This document shows, in pieces, positions 46,446-54,176 of a DNA stretch of 64,000 nt. Under the pieces are notes generated by a model. It did not search any database. It was not told the DNA's origin and saw only the letters and a list, made by a program, of their open reading frames with translations. A program made the position numbers and the translations under genes. The first letter of the stretch is position 1; the number at the start of each line of letters is the position of its first letter. This stretch comes from JAXMEQ01 sp046348225. GTDB lineage: Bacteria > Pseudomonadota > Gammaproteobacteria > Burkholderiales > Burkholderiaceae_C. The stretch is from contig JAXMEQ010000002.1 of assembly GCA_046348225.1 (NCBI GenBank), positions 444,149 to 508,148 on the forward strand. Direction: 5' to 3'.

Positions 46446-46943
46446 ATGCAGATCCACCTGATCTGGGCGCAGGCCCGTGGTGGCGTCATTGGCAAGGACA
46501 ACCGCATCCCGTGGCGGCTGCCGGAGGACATGGCGCACTTCAAGGCGCTCACGGCGGGCCACCCGGTCATCATGGGCCGCAGGACCTGGGACTCGCTGCC
46601 GCCGAAGTTCCGGCCGCTGCCGGGGCGCCGCAACATTGTGCTCACACGCTCTGCAAGCTGGAACGAAATCGGCGCGGAACCCGCTTCCACACTGCGTGAG
46701 GCGCTACAAAAATGTGAGCAAAGTGCGCAGGTCTGGGTGATCGGCGGTGCCGACGTGTATGCCCAGGCGCTGCCACTGGCCACGCGCGCCGAGGTCACCG
46801 AGATCGATGCCGACTTTGCCGGCGACGCGTATGCGCCGGCGCTGGGCCCGGGCTGGACAGAAGTGGCGCGTGCGCGCCATGTGTCGGCCACTGGCCTGCC
46901 CTACAGTTTTGTCTCCCATACCAACACACAACAAGGAAACTGA
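46446..46943 (+). CDS. folA: Dihydrofolate reductase
   Basis: 165 aa from ATG at 46446. Reduces the dihydrofolate made by ThyA. GGVIGKDNRIPWRLPEDMAHFK with the acidic D/E site, VIMGRRTWDSLP, and WVIGGADVYAQAL (NADPH). Residues about 86-95 (LQKCEQSA) lie on a degenerate family A repeat core. Ends 1 nt before the DUF4337 start. Confidence 0.95.
   Translation: MQIHLIWAQARGGVIGKDNRIPWRLPEDMAHFKALTAGHPVIMGRRTWDSLPPKFRPLPGRRNIVLTRSASWNEIGAEPASTLREALQKCEQSAQVWVIGGADVYAQALPLATRAEVTEIDADFAGDAYAPALGPGWTEVARARHVSATGLPYSFVSHTNTQQGN
46703..46719. repeat. Family A core repeat inside folA
   Basis: GCTA-N9-GAGC, 17 nt, followed by AAAGTGCGCAG, a truncated arm. Read in frame. Confidence 0.55.
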
Positions 46944-46944
46944 G

Positions 46945-47538
46945 ATGTCTTCTGGCGGATTTCACGTGCACGGACCGCACGACCACGAACTCGAACACGC
47001 TGCGCAGCACGGCGCACAGGGCGAGCATGGTGGCGGCATGATCAACCAGATCGCCATGTTCACCGCGATCATCGCCACCGTGGGCGCCATCTTTGCGTAC
47101 ATGGGCGGCGCCACGCAGGCCAATGCGGGCCTGTTCAAGAACAACGCCGCCATCAAGAAGACCGAGGCGTCGAACCAGTGGAATTACTTCCAGAGCAAGA
47201 GCACCAAGCAGTCGCTGGCCGAGGTGTCGCGCGACCTTACGGTGGCCGACGCTGAGAAGGCCAAGTACCAGGCCAAGATTGACCGCTACGAAAAGGAAAA
47301 GGCCGAGATCAAGGCCGTGGCCGAAAAGCTGGAGGCCGAAGCCACCGACTGGGACAGGCAGTCTGATGCACAAATGCACCAGCACCACCGCTGGGCCCAG
47401 GCCACCACCGTGCTGCAGGTGGCCATTGCGCTGGCCGCGATCGCACTGCTGACCAAGAAGAAGTGGCTGGAATACGCCATGTTCGGGGCGGGCGCTGCGG
47501 GTGTGCTGGTCGGTGCGCTGGCCGTGTTCCACATCTGA
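46945..47538 (+). CDS. DUF4337 membrane protein
   Basis: 197 aa from ATG at 46945, 1 nt after folA. His-rich start (HVHGPHDHELEHAAQH), a first helix (IAMFTAIIATVGAIFAYMGG), a long charged coiled coil (about 80-140: AKYQAKIDRYEKEKAEIKAV), then two helices at the C terminus. Function unknown. GGAAAC upstream is a weak ribosome site. Confidence 0.8.
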   Translation: MSSGGFHVHGPHDHELEHAAQHGAQGEHGGGMINQIAMFTAIIATVGAIFAYMGGATQANAGLFKNNAAIKKTEASNQWNYFQSKSTKQSLAEVSRDLTVADAEKAKYQAKIDRYEKEKAEIKAVAEKLEAEATDWDRQSDAQMHQHHRWAQATTVLQVAIALAAIALLTKKKWLEYAMFGAGAAGVLVGALAVFHI

Positions 47539-47546
47539 GTGTCCTC

Positions 47547-48329
47547 ATGAAGATTGCCACCTGGAACGTCAATTCGCTGACGGCGCGTCACCAGCATGTG
47601 CTCGACTGGCTGGCCGCCAACCCGGTGGACGCGCTGTGTCTGCAGGAACTGAAGATGACGGACGACAAGTTTCCGTTTGACGCCTTGCAGGCTGCTGGCT
47701 ACGAGGCCGTGGCCTTCGGGCAGAAAACGTACAACGGCGTGGCCATCCTGAGCCGCACACCGGCGCGCGACGTGGTGCGCAACATTCCGGGCTTTGGCGA
47801 CGAGCAAGCCCGCGTGATCGCCGCCACGCTGGACACGCCGCTGGGCGAGCTGCGCCTGATCAACGGCTACTTCGTCAACGGGCAGGAGCCCGGCAGCGAA
47901 AAGTTCGCCTACAAGATGAAGTGGCTGCAGGCCCTGCACGACTGGGTGCAGGCGCAGCTGGCCGCACACCCGCGGCTGGTGCTGCTGGGCGACTTCAATG
48001 TGGCGCCCGAAGACCGCGACAGCTACGACCCCGTGGGCCTGCGCGAGACGATCCACCACACCACCGAGGAACGCGAACACTTCCGCAAGCTGCTGGCGCT
48101 GGGCCTGACCGACAGCTTCCGCCTGTTCGAGCAGCCCGAGAAAAGCTATTCGTGGTGGGATTACCGCATGCTGGGTTACCAGAAGAACCGCGGCCTGCGC
48201 ATCGACCACATTCTGGTGAGCGAGGCGCTCAGGCCGCTGGTGAAGGCCTGCACGATTGACCGCGTGCCCCGCAAGTGGGACAAGCCCAGCGACCACACCC
48301 CCGTGGTCGTGGATCTACTCCAGGCCTAG
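47547..48329 (+). CDS. xthA: Exodeoxyribonuclease III
   Basis: 260 aa from ATG at 47547. AP endonuclease and 3'-5' exonuclease of base-excision repair. ATWNVNSLTAR, LQELKM with metal Glu, YNGVAILSR, GDFNVAPEDRD, SWWDYR and C-terminal DHTPVVVDL. Follows DUF4337 by 8 nt. Its last 15 nt overlap the convergent ntrC stop. Confidence 0.95.
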   Translation: MKIATWNVNSLTARHQHVLDWLAANPVDALCLQELKMTDDKFPFDALQAAGYEAVAFGQKTYNGVAILSRTPARDVVRNIPGFGDEQARVIAATLDTPLGELRLINGYFVNGQEPGSEKFAYKMKWLQALHDWVQAQLAAHPRLVLLGDFNVAPEDRDSYDPVGLRETIHHTTEEREHFRKLLALGLTDSFRLFEQPEKSYSWWDYRMLGYQKNRGLRIDHILVSEALRPLVKACTIDRVPRKWDKPSDHTPVVVDLLQA

Positions 48330-49823
48330 TTCCTGGATCTTGCGGGTGATGGTGTTGCGGCCGATGCCGAGCTTCTGCGCGGCCTCGATGCGACGGCCCC
48401 GCGTGTTGGCCAGTGCGGTCAGGATGAGTTTCGACTCGAAGCGCTTGGTCAGCTCGTCCCACACATCGTGCCGGCCGGTGGCCAGCAGTTCCAGCGCCTC
48501 GGCTTCCAGCCCGGTTTCCCAGCCACCATGGAGGATGGGCGCGGCATGTGCTGCCGGCATGGCCAGCGGAGGCGGCACGGTGATGCCCTCTTCCAGCGGC
48601 CCCCCGGCGCGCACGACCGGCTCGGCCCGCACCGCAGCTTCGACCGGCGCGGCCCCGGGCGTCAGCGCCACCTCGGGCGGCAGGTCCTTGGCCTCGATCA
48701 CCTGTGCGGGCGCCATGACGGTCAGCCAGTGGCAGATGTTTTCCAGCTGGCGCACGTTGCCCGGGAAGCTGAACGCACCCAGCTGCGCCAGCGCCGCGTC
48801 GGAAATGCGCTTGGGCTCCACGCCCAGCTGCTTGGCGCTTTGCTGCAGGAAGTGGCGCGTCAGCATGGGCACGTCTTCCTTGCGCTCCCGCAGGGCCGGC
48901 AGGCGCAGGCGGATCACGTTGAGGCGGTGGAACAGGTCTTCGCGGAACGCGCCTTCCTTGACGCGTTGCTCCAGGTCCTGGTGGGTCGCGGCAATCACGC
49001 GCACATTAGCCTTGACGGCGCTGTGGCCGCCCACGCGGTAGAAATGCCCGTCGCTGAGCACCCGCAGCAGGCGCGTCTGCAGGTCAAACGGCATGTCGCC
49101 GATTTCATCGAGGAACAGCGTGCCGCCCTCGGCCTGCTCGAAGCGGCCGCGGCGCATGGTCTGCGCGCCGGTGAAGGCGCCGCGCTCGTGGCCGAACAGC
49201 TCGGACTCCAGCAGGTCTTTCGGGATGGCTGCCGTGTTGATGGCCACGAAGGGGCCGCTGGCGCGCGGTGAATGCTTGTGCAGCGCACGGGCCACCAGCT
49301 CCTTGCCGGAGCCGGACTCGCCGGTGATCATCACCGTCACGTTGCTCTGCGACAGGCGGCCGATGGCGCGGAACACGTCCTGCATCGCGGGTGCCTGGCC
49401 CAGCATTTCGGGTGCCGCGGCCATGCGCTCTTCGGCCACCTCTTCGCGCTGGCTTTCTTCCACCGCGCGACGGATCAGTTCCACCGCCTTGGGCAGGTCA
49501 AACGGCTTGGGCAGGTACTCAAAGGCACCGCCCTGGAAGGCGCTGACAGCGCTGTCCAGGTCGGAGAACGCCGTCATGATGATGACGGGCAGGCCGGGGT
49601 GCTTTTCCTTGACCTTGGACAGCAGGTCCAGGCCCGACCCGCCGGGCATGCGGATGTCGCTCACCAGGATCTGGGGCCCATCGTCCTCGCCGGCGCCTTC
49701 GAGGGCCTGCAGCACTTCACGGGGATTGGTGAAGCTGCGCGTGGGCAGATCTTCACGCAGCAGCGCCTTTTCCAGAACGAAGCGGATCGACTGGTCATCA
49801 TCAACTATCCAGATCGGCTTCAT
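48315..49823 (-). CDS. ntrC: Nitrogen regulator NtrC
   Basis: 502 aa sigma54 activator. Receiver domain 1-120 with phosphoacceptor D56 (LVSDIRMPG), AAA+ domain with Walker A GESGSGKE and the sigma54 loop GAFTGA, and Fis-type helix-turn-helix at the end (EAAQKLGIGRNTITRKIQEL). It follows ntrB by 33 nt. It should bind the sites at 53166-53213 upstream of glnA. Confidence 0.95.
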   Translation of the reverse strand: MKPIWIVDDDQSIRFVLEKALLREDLPTRSFTNPREVLQALEGAGEDDGPQILVSDIRMPGGSGLDLLSKVKEKHPGLPVIIMTAFSDLDSAVSAFQGGAFEYLPKPFDLPKAVELIRRAVEESQREEVAEERMAAAPEMLGQAPAMQDVFRAIGRLSQSNVTVMITGESGSGKELVARALHKHSPRASGPFVAINTAAIPKDLLESELFGHERGAFTGAQTMRRGRFEQAEGGTLFLDEIGDMPFDLQTRLLRVLSDGHFYRVGGHSAVKANVRVIAATHQDLEQRVKEGAFREDLFHRLNVIRLRLPALRERKEDVPMLTRHFLQQSAKQLGVEPKRISDAALAQLGAFSFPGNVRQLENICHWLTVMAPAQVIEAKDLPPEVALTPGAAPVEAAVRAEPVVRAGGPLEEGITVPPPLAMPAAHAAPILHGGWETGLEAEALELLATGRHDVWDELTKRFESKLILTALANTRGRRIEAAQKLGIGRNTITRKIQELGLE

Positions 49824-49856
49824 GTGTTTTTTGTCACCTCAGGTCATCACCATCGT

Positions 49857-50927
49857 TCAGGGTAACGGAATCAAGATCTTGAAGTCCGTCCGGCCCGGCA
49901 CACTGTCGCACTCGATCAGGCCGTGGTGTTGCTGGACAAAGGTTTGCGCCAAAGTCAGCCCCAGCCCTGAACCGCCTTCCCGCCCCGACACCAGCGGGTA
50001 AAAGATGCGGTCCTTGATCGAGTCCGGCACGCCGGGCCCGTTGTCGATGACATGCAATTCCAGTGCCAGTCGGTACCGCTGCTTTCCAAATGTCACCTGT
50101 CGGGCGATGCGGGTGCGAAAAACCAGCTGCGCGTCGCCGGCGGCAATGCGTTCGGCCAGCGCCTGGCAGGCGTTGTGGGCGATGTTCAGTACCGCCTGGA
50201 TCAGCTGTTCGCGGTCGCCGCGGAACTCGGGGATGGAGGTGTCGTACTCGCGCACCACCCGCAGGCCGCGCGGAAACTCGGCCAGGATCAGCGAACGCAC
50301 CCGCTCGCAGACCTCGTGGATGTTCACGTCACCCACCACATGGGGCCGCCGGTGTGGCGCCAGCAACCGGTCCACCAGGGTCTGCAGCCGGTCGGCCTCG
50401 TGGATGATGACCTGGGTGTATTCGGTGAGCCCGGGGTCGATCTCCATCTGCAGCAGCTGCGCCGCACCGCGGATGCCGCCCAGCGGGTTCTTGATCTCGT
50501 GGGCCAGGTTGCGGATCAGTTCCTTGTTGGCCTGCGCCTGGTCGATCAGGCGTTCTTCGCGGTCCTGTTTGGCCTGGGCCTCCAGCGGCAGCAGCTCCAC
50601 GATGATTTCGCCCGGCCGCTCGGTCTGCGCCACGATCACGTGCACCGGCAGCGGGTCGTGGTTCAGGCGTTTGAGCCAGGCGTCGTAGCGCAGCGCGGCA
50701 AATTCGTTGCTGCCCGCGCCTTCCAGCGCGTTTTGCAGGATATGGGGTTCGGTGAAGCACTCGGGCAGCTGCGAGCCTTCGATCGTCCGGCGGGACGTGC
50801 CCAGCGCGTCTTCCAGCGCCGAGTTGGCAAACAGCACGGCGCCGTCGCTGTGCACAACAGCCACCAGCGTGGCCAGCAGGTCAAACGACTGAAAGCGCAG
50901 GGACGAGGAGTTGCGGGCTTGTTCCAA
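49857..50927 (-). CDS. ntrB: Nitrogen sensor kinase NtrB
   Basis: 356 aa cytosolic histidine kinase. PAS-like start (AVVHSDGAVLFANSALEDALG), phosphorylated H143 in NLAHEIKNPLGGIRGAAQLL, and HATPase with GDREQLIQAVLNIAHNACQAL and GREGGSGLGLTLAQ. Controlled by PII in known systems. It lies between the DUF4124 gene and ntrC. Confidence 0.95.
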   Translation of the reverse strand: MEQARNSSSLRFQSFDLLATLVAVVHSDGAVLFANSALEDALGTSRRTIEGSQLPECFTEPHILQNALEGAGSNEFAALRYDAWLKRLNHDPLPVHVIVAQTERPGEIIVELLPLEAQAKQDREERLIDQAQANKELIRNLAHEIKNPLGGIRGAAQLLQMEIDPGLTEYTQVIIHEADRLQTLVDRLLAPHRRPHVVGDVNIHEVCERVRSLILAEFPRGLRVVREYDTSIPEFRGDREQLIQAVLNIAHNACQALAERIAAGDAQLVFRTRIARQVTFGKQRYRLALELHVIDNGPGVPDSIKDRIFYPLVSGREGGSGLGLTLAQTFVQQHHGLIECDSVPGRTDFKILIPLP

Positions 50928-50932
50928 GCGGC

Positions 50933-51439
50933 CTATTTTGGCCCAGAACCCGTGGCGCCCGAGCGGCCCAGCTCGCGGCGGATACCGGCGATGTCGCTTT
51001 CATTGCGGGCGATGCTGGCCTTGAGCTCGGCTACCCGGTCCAGGTACTTCTGGTGGTTGCGCGCCTCATTGCCCATTTTTTCGGGCTCGCCGTTGTTGTA
51101 TTCCTTGAGCAGCTCGGCCTGGCGGGCTTCGGCCTTCTTCAGTTCCGCTTCGAGAATGGCGCGTGCGTCGTTGTCACGGGCGCGCTGCTCGCTGCTGTCG
51201 ATGCGCTGGCCGGCCTGCGGCGCATTGGCCACACGCACCGGTGCTGCCGCCGCCGGCGGGTTGACGCGGGTGCCCTCGACAATGGTCACATTGCCACCTT
51301 CCACCAGCTTGCATCCGCGGGCCTGGGCCTCGGACGCGTTGTTGGTGTATTCGTTGCCGCAACGGAAGATGCGGCTCTGGGCCTGGCTGTTTGCTACCAA
51401 AACCATAGCAAACAACGGGATGAATAAAGCGTACTTCAT
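50933..51439 (-). CDS. DUF4124-type exported protein between glnA and ntrB
   Basis: 168 aa from ATG at 51439 (GGAGAAAGCA before it). Signal peptide MKYALFIPLFAMVLVANSQA; the mature part opens with a DUF4124-like IFRCGNEYTN...ARGCKLVEGGN. A coiled coil follows at about 90-160 (RDNDARAILEAELKKAEARQ). Two Cys could form a disulfide. It ends 5 nt before ntrB. The hydrophobic part of the signal peptide is written by a family A repeat core. Function unknown. Confidence 0.78.
   Translation of the reverse strand: MKYALFIPLFAMVLVANSQAQSRIFRCGNEYTNNASEAQARGCKLVEGGNVTIVEGTRVNPPAAAAPVRVANAPQAGQRIDSSEQRARDNDARAILEAELKKAEARQAELLKEYNNGEPEKMGNEARNHQKYLDRVAELKASIARNESDIAGIRRELGRSGATGSGPK
51393..51409. repeat. 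Family A core repeat forming a signal peptide core
   Basis: GCTA-N9-TAGC, 17 nt, with TTT and AAA flanks extending the palindrome. It encodes residues about 10-17 of the DUF4124 precursor. Confidence 0.7.
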
Positions 51440-51523
51440 TGCTTTCTCCTCGCATCTCTGAAATGCAGGGACGGTCTGCCAGTATGCGGCAATCACCGGC
51501 GAATTCAAAATGAACACCCTTCG

Positions 51524-51556
51524 CCCAATAAAAAAGGACGGCTTGCGCCGTCCTTT
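51524..51556 (-). terminator. glnA terminator
   Basis: Perfect stem AAAGGACGGC-TTGC-GCCGTCCTTT at 51533-51556. On the minus strand it is followed by TTTTTTATT. It lies 22 nt after the glnA stop and would separate glnA from DUF4124-ntrB-ntrC, at least in part. Confidence 0.88.
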
Positions 51557-51578
51557 CCACACCACAAACTGTAAAAAA

Positions 51579-52994
51579 TTACAGTGAGTAGTACATGTCG
51601 TATTCCACCGGATGGGTGGCCATGCGGAAGCGCGTGACTTCGCCCATCTTCAGTTCGATGTAGGCGTCGATCATGCTGTCGGTGAACACGCCACCCTTGG
51701 TCAGGAAGCCGCGGCCCTTGTCCAGGTAGTCCAGCGCCTGGTCCAGGCTGTGGCACACGGTCGGCACCTTCGCGTCTTCTTCCGGCGGCAGGTGGTACAG
51801 GTCCTTGGTGGCAGCCTCGCCCGGGTGGATCTTGTTTTCCACGCCGTCCAGACCGGCCATCAGCAGCGCGGCAAAGCCCAGGTACGGGTTGCACAGCGGA
51901 TCGGGGAAGCGCGCTTCGATGCGGCGGCCCTTCGGGTTGGCCACGTACGGGATGCGGATCGAGGCCGAGCGGTTCTTTGCCGAATAGGCCAGCTTCACCG
52001 GGGCTTCGAAACCGGGCACCAGGCGCTTGTAGCTGTTGGTGCCGGGGTTGGTGATGGCGTTCAGCGCACGGGCGTGCTTGATGATGCCGCCGATGTAGTA
52101 CAGCGCGAAGTCGCTCAGGCCGGCGTAGCCGTCACCGGCGAACAGGTTCTTGCCGTCCTTCCAGACCGACTGGTGCACGTGCATGCCGGAGCCGTTGTCG
52201 CCCACGATCGGCTTGGGCATGAAGGTGGCCGTCTTGCCATAGGCGTTGGCCACGTTCTGCACCACGTACTTGAGCAGCAGGGTCCAGTCGGCGCGCTGCA
52301 CGAGCGTGCTGAACTTGGTGCCGATTTCGTTCTGGCCGGCGCCGGCCACTTCGTGGTGGAACACTTCGACCGGGATGCCCAGCGACTCGAGGATCAGCGC
52401 CATTTCGGCACGCATGTCCTGGGTGCTGTCGACGGGAGGCACCGGGAAGTAGCCGCCCTTGACGGTGGGACGGTGGCCCTTGTTGCCGCCTTCGATCTTC
52501 TTGCCGGTGTTCCACGGTGCTTCGTACTCGTCCACCTTGAAGAAGGTGCCCGACATGTCGGAGCCCCAGCGCACGTCATCGAAAATGAAGAATTCGGGTT
52601 CCGGACCGAAGTAGGCGGTGTCACCCAGGCCGGAGGCCTTGAGGTACGCCTCGGCGCGCTTGGCAATGGAGCGCGGGTCGCGGTCGTAGGCCTTGCCGTC
52701 GGTCGGGTCGAGCACGTCGCAGCTCAGGAACAGCGTGGTCTCTTCGAAGAACGGGTCGATGTTGGCCGTGTTGGCATCGGGCATCAGCAGCATGTCGGAG
52801 GCTTCAATGCCCTTCCAGCCGGCGATGGACGAACCGTCGAACGCGTGGCCCGAGGTGAACTTGTCTTCGTCGAAGTGGGAGACGGGCACGGTCACGTGCT
52901 GCTCCTTGCCACGGGTGTCGGTGAAGCGGAAGTCAACAAACTTGACTTCGTTTTCCTTCACCATCTTCATCACGTCTGCGACGGTCTTTGCCAT
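51579..52994 (-). CDS. glnA: Glutamine synthetase type I
   Basis: 471 aa from ATG at 52994 with AGGAGAAAC upstream. Makes glutamine from glutamate and ammonia with ATP. Motifs: HAFDGSSIAGW, FGPEPEFFIFD, VAGAGQNEIGTKF, GDNGSGMHVHQSVW, NRSASIRIPY, and the adenylylation loop near LYHLPPEE (Tyr in KDLYHLP). Typical dodecamer subunit length. Nitrogen control by NtrC/sigma54 is visible upstream. Confidence 0.97.
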   Translation of the reverse strand: MAKTVADVMKMVKENEVKFVDFRFTDTRGKEQHVTVPVSHFDEDKFTSGHAFDGSSIAGWKGIEASDMLLMPDANTANIDPFFEETTLFLSCDVLDPTDGKAYDRDPRSIAKRAEAYLKASGLGDTAYFGPEPEFFIFDDVRWGSDMSGTFFKVDEYEAPWNTGKKIEGGNKGHRPTVKGGYFPVPPVDSTQDMRAEMALILESLGIPVEVFHHEVAGAGQNEIGTKFSTLVQRADWTLLLKYVVQNVANAYGKTATFMPKPIVGDNGSGMHVHQSVWKDGKNLFAGDGYAGLSDFALYYIGGIIKHARALNAITNPGTNSYKRLVPGFEAPVKLAYSAKNRSASIRIPYVANPKGRRIEARFPDPLCNPYLGFAALLMAGLDGVENKIHPGEAATKDLYHLPPEEDAKVPTVCHSLDQALDYLDKGRGFLTKGGVFTDSMIDAYIELKMGEVTRFRMATHPVEYDMYYSL

Positions 52995-53047
52995 CAGGTT
53001 TCTCCTGGTTTGGATGGTTGTTAAAAAAATGCGGACAGGGCGGGAAT

Positions 53048-53062
53048 GCAGTTTTTGTGCCA
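53048..53062 (-). promoter_or_regulatory. Sigma54 promoter of glnA
   Basis: Minus-strand TGGCAC-N5-CTGC with GG and GC exactly 10 nt apart; consensus is TGGCAC-N5-TTGC. It lies 54-68 nt before the glnA ATG. Confidence 0.82.
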
Positions 53063-53165
53063 AAGCTGGTGCATCGGACAAGCGTGCAAAGCCATTCATT
53101 GTGCCTTGAGTTTCAGGCGATTCCCAACGCGAAACTTGCAAGCCGCACCCATCGCGCCCAAAGAT

Positions 53166-53213
53166 GGTGCAAACCCAATTTGCACCTTATTGGTGCAATA
53201 TTCTTAACGCACC
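53166..53213. promoter_or_regulatory. NtrC enhancer sites upstream of glnA
   Basis: A perfect NtrC box TGCACC-N5-GGTGCA lies at 53181-53197. Extra half sites are GGTGCA at 53166-53171 and GCACC at 53209-53213. They sit about 120-150 nt upstream of the sigma54 promoter, as expected of enhancers, and extend into the last codons of the cinA-like gene. Confidence 0.88.
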
Positions 53214-54154
53214 AATTCAGGGCCCAACTTCACGTTGAAGGGTTGCAGGCCCGCCAGCAATGCGGGCCAGGCCTGTGCCACCAACGCGGGCGCCCCTTTG
53301 ACGCCCAGCTCGATGTGCCGACCGAACTGGGGGTGGTCCACACTGGGCAGGCTGAACACCTTGGCGCCCGCATGGTCGCGCTCGATGGCCTCCATCAGCG
53401 GCGTGAGCGTGGCCTCCATGGCACCGAACACGATCACCGACTTCTCCACCCAGGCCGCCTGGCGGTGGAGCTGCGGGTACAGGGTGTCCAGCACCCACTC
53501 GACCATGGGCCAGGCCATCACCGGAAAGCCCGGCACGAAATGCACATGGCCAAGGCTGAACCCCGGGATCTTGTTGTACGGGTTGGGGATGATGTGCGCG
53601 CCCTGCGGGAACACGCCCATGTTCAGCCGGTGGATGTTGTCCGGCCGGTCGGGCTCATACGGCACGCCCTGCTCGCGCGCGACGTCCTGCATGCGCTCGC
53701 GGATCAGCGCTTCGGCCTCGGGGTGCAGTTCCAGCGGCACGCCAAGTGCCTTCGCGGCGCACTGGCGCGTGTGGTCGTCAGGCGTGGCACCGATGCCGCC
53801 GGTGGAAAACACCACCTCGCCGGATTCAAACGCGCGGGCCAGCGCCCTGGTGATGCGCCCGGGCGCATCACCCACGTATTCAGCCCAGTCGAGCTGCAGG
53901 CCGCGCGCGCCCAGCAGTTCGATGACCTTGGCCATGTGCTTGTCGGCGCGCTTGCCCGAGAGGATTTCGTCGCCGACGATGACCAGGCCAAAGCCCGGGG
54001 CCGGATCAGCCAGCGGGCGGGAGTGCGGGAGGGGATGCGTGGAGGGTAGGAAGGAGGCCTCTCGGCCTCCCTCCCCCCTAAGAACCGGACGTGCGCCTTT
54101 CGACGCATCCGGCTCAAGCACGACCACTGGATCGGTAGCTTCATTGGGTTGCAT
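53204..54154 (-). CDS. CinA-like molybdopterin-binding domain protein, 5' end altered by group II intron
   Basis: As found in the DNA, an open frame of 316 aa starts with ATG at 54154 inside the intron, runs through intron domains V and VI, and continues into the gene. The conserved protein begins at PGFGLVIVGDEILSGKRADKH and shows FSTGGIGATPDDHT and NPYNKIPGF of the MoCF/CinA N-terminal domain; the amidase domain of full CinA is absent. If the intron is spliced out, the native ATG at 56825-56823 joins CATCCC at 54037 and gives MHPLPHSRPLADPAPGFG. The 3' exon alone has no usual start codon before the conserved region. Enzyme role unknown. Confidence 0.75.
   Translation of the reverse strand: MQPNEATDPVVVLEPDASKGARPVLRGEGGREASFLPSTHPLPHSRPLADPAPGFGLVIVGDEILSGKRADKHMAKVIELLGARGLQLDWAEYVGDAPGRITRALARAFESGEVVFSTGGIGATPDDHTRQCAAKALGVPLELHPEAEALIRERMQDVAREQGVPYEPDRPDNIHRLNMGVFPQGAHIIPNPYNKIPGFSLGHVHFVPGFPVMAWPMVEWVLDTLYPQLHRQAAWVEKSVIVFGAMEATLTPLMEAIERDHAGAKVFSLPSVDHPQFGRHIELGVKGAPALVAQAWPALLAGLQPFNVKLGPELVR
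54082..54115 (-). ncRNA. Group II intron domain V
   Basis: 34-nt hairpin on the minus strand, GAGCCGGATGCG-TCGAAAG-GCGCACGTCCGGTTC in outline: 5' GAGCCG containing the catalytic AGC, a GAAA loop, and 3' CGGTTC. The catalytic core appears intact, so splicing is plausible. Confidence 0.88.
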
Positions 54155-54176
54155 AACCCTAGTCTACTTCTCCAGA

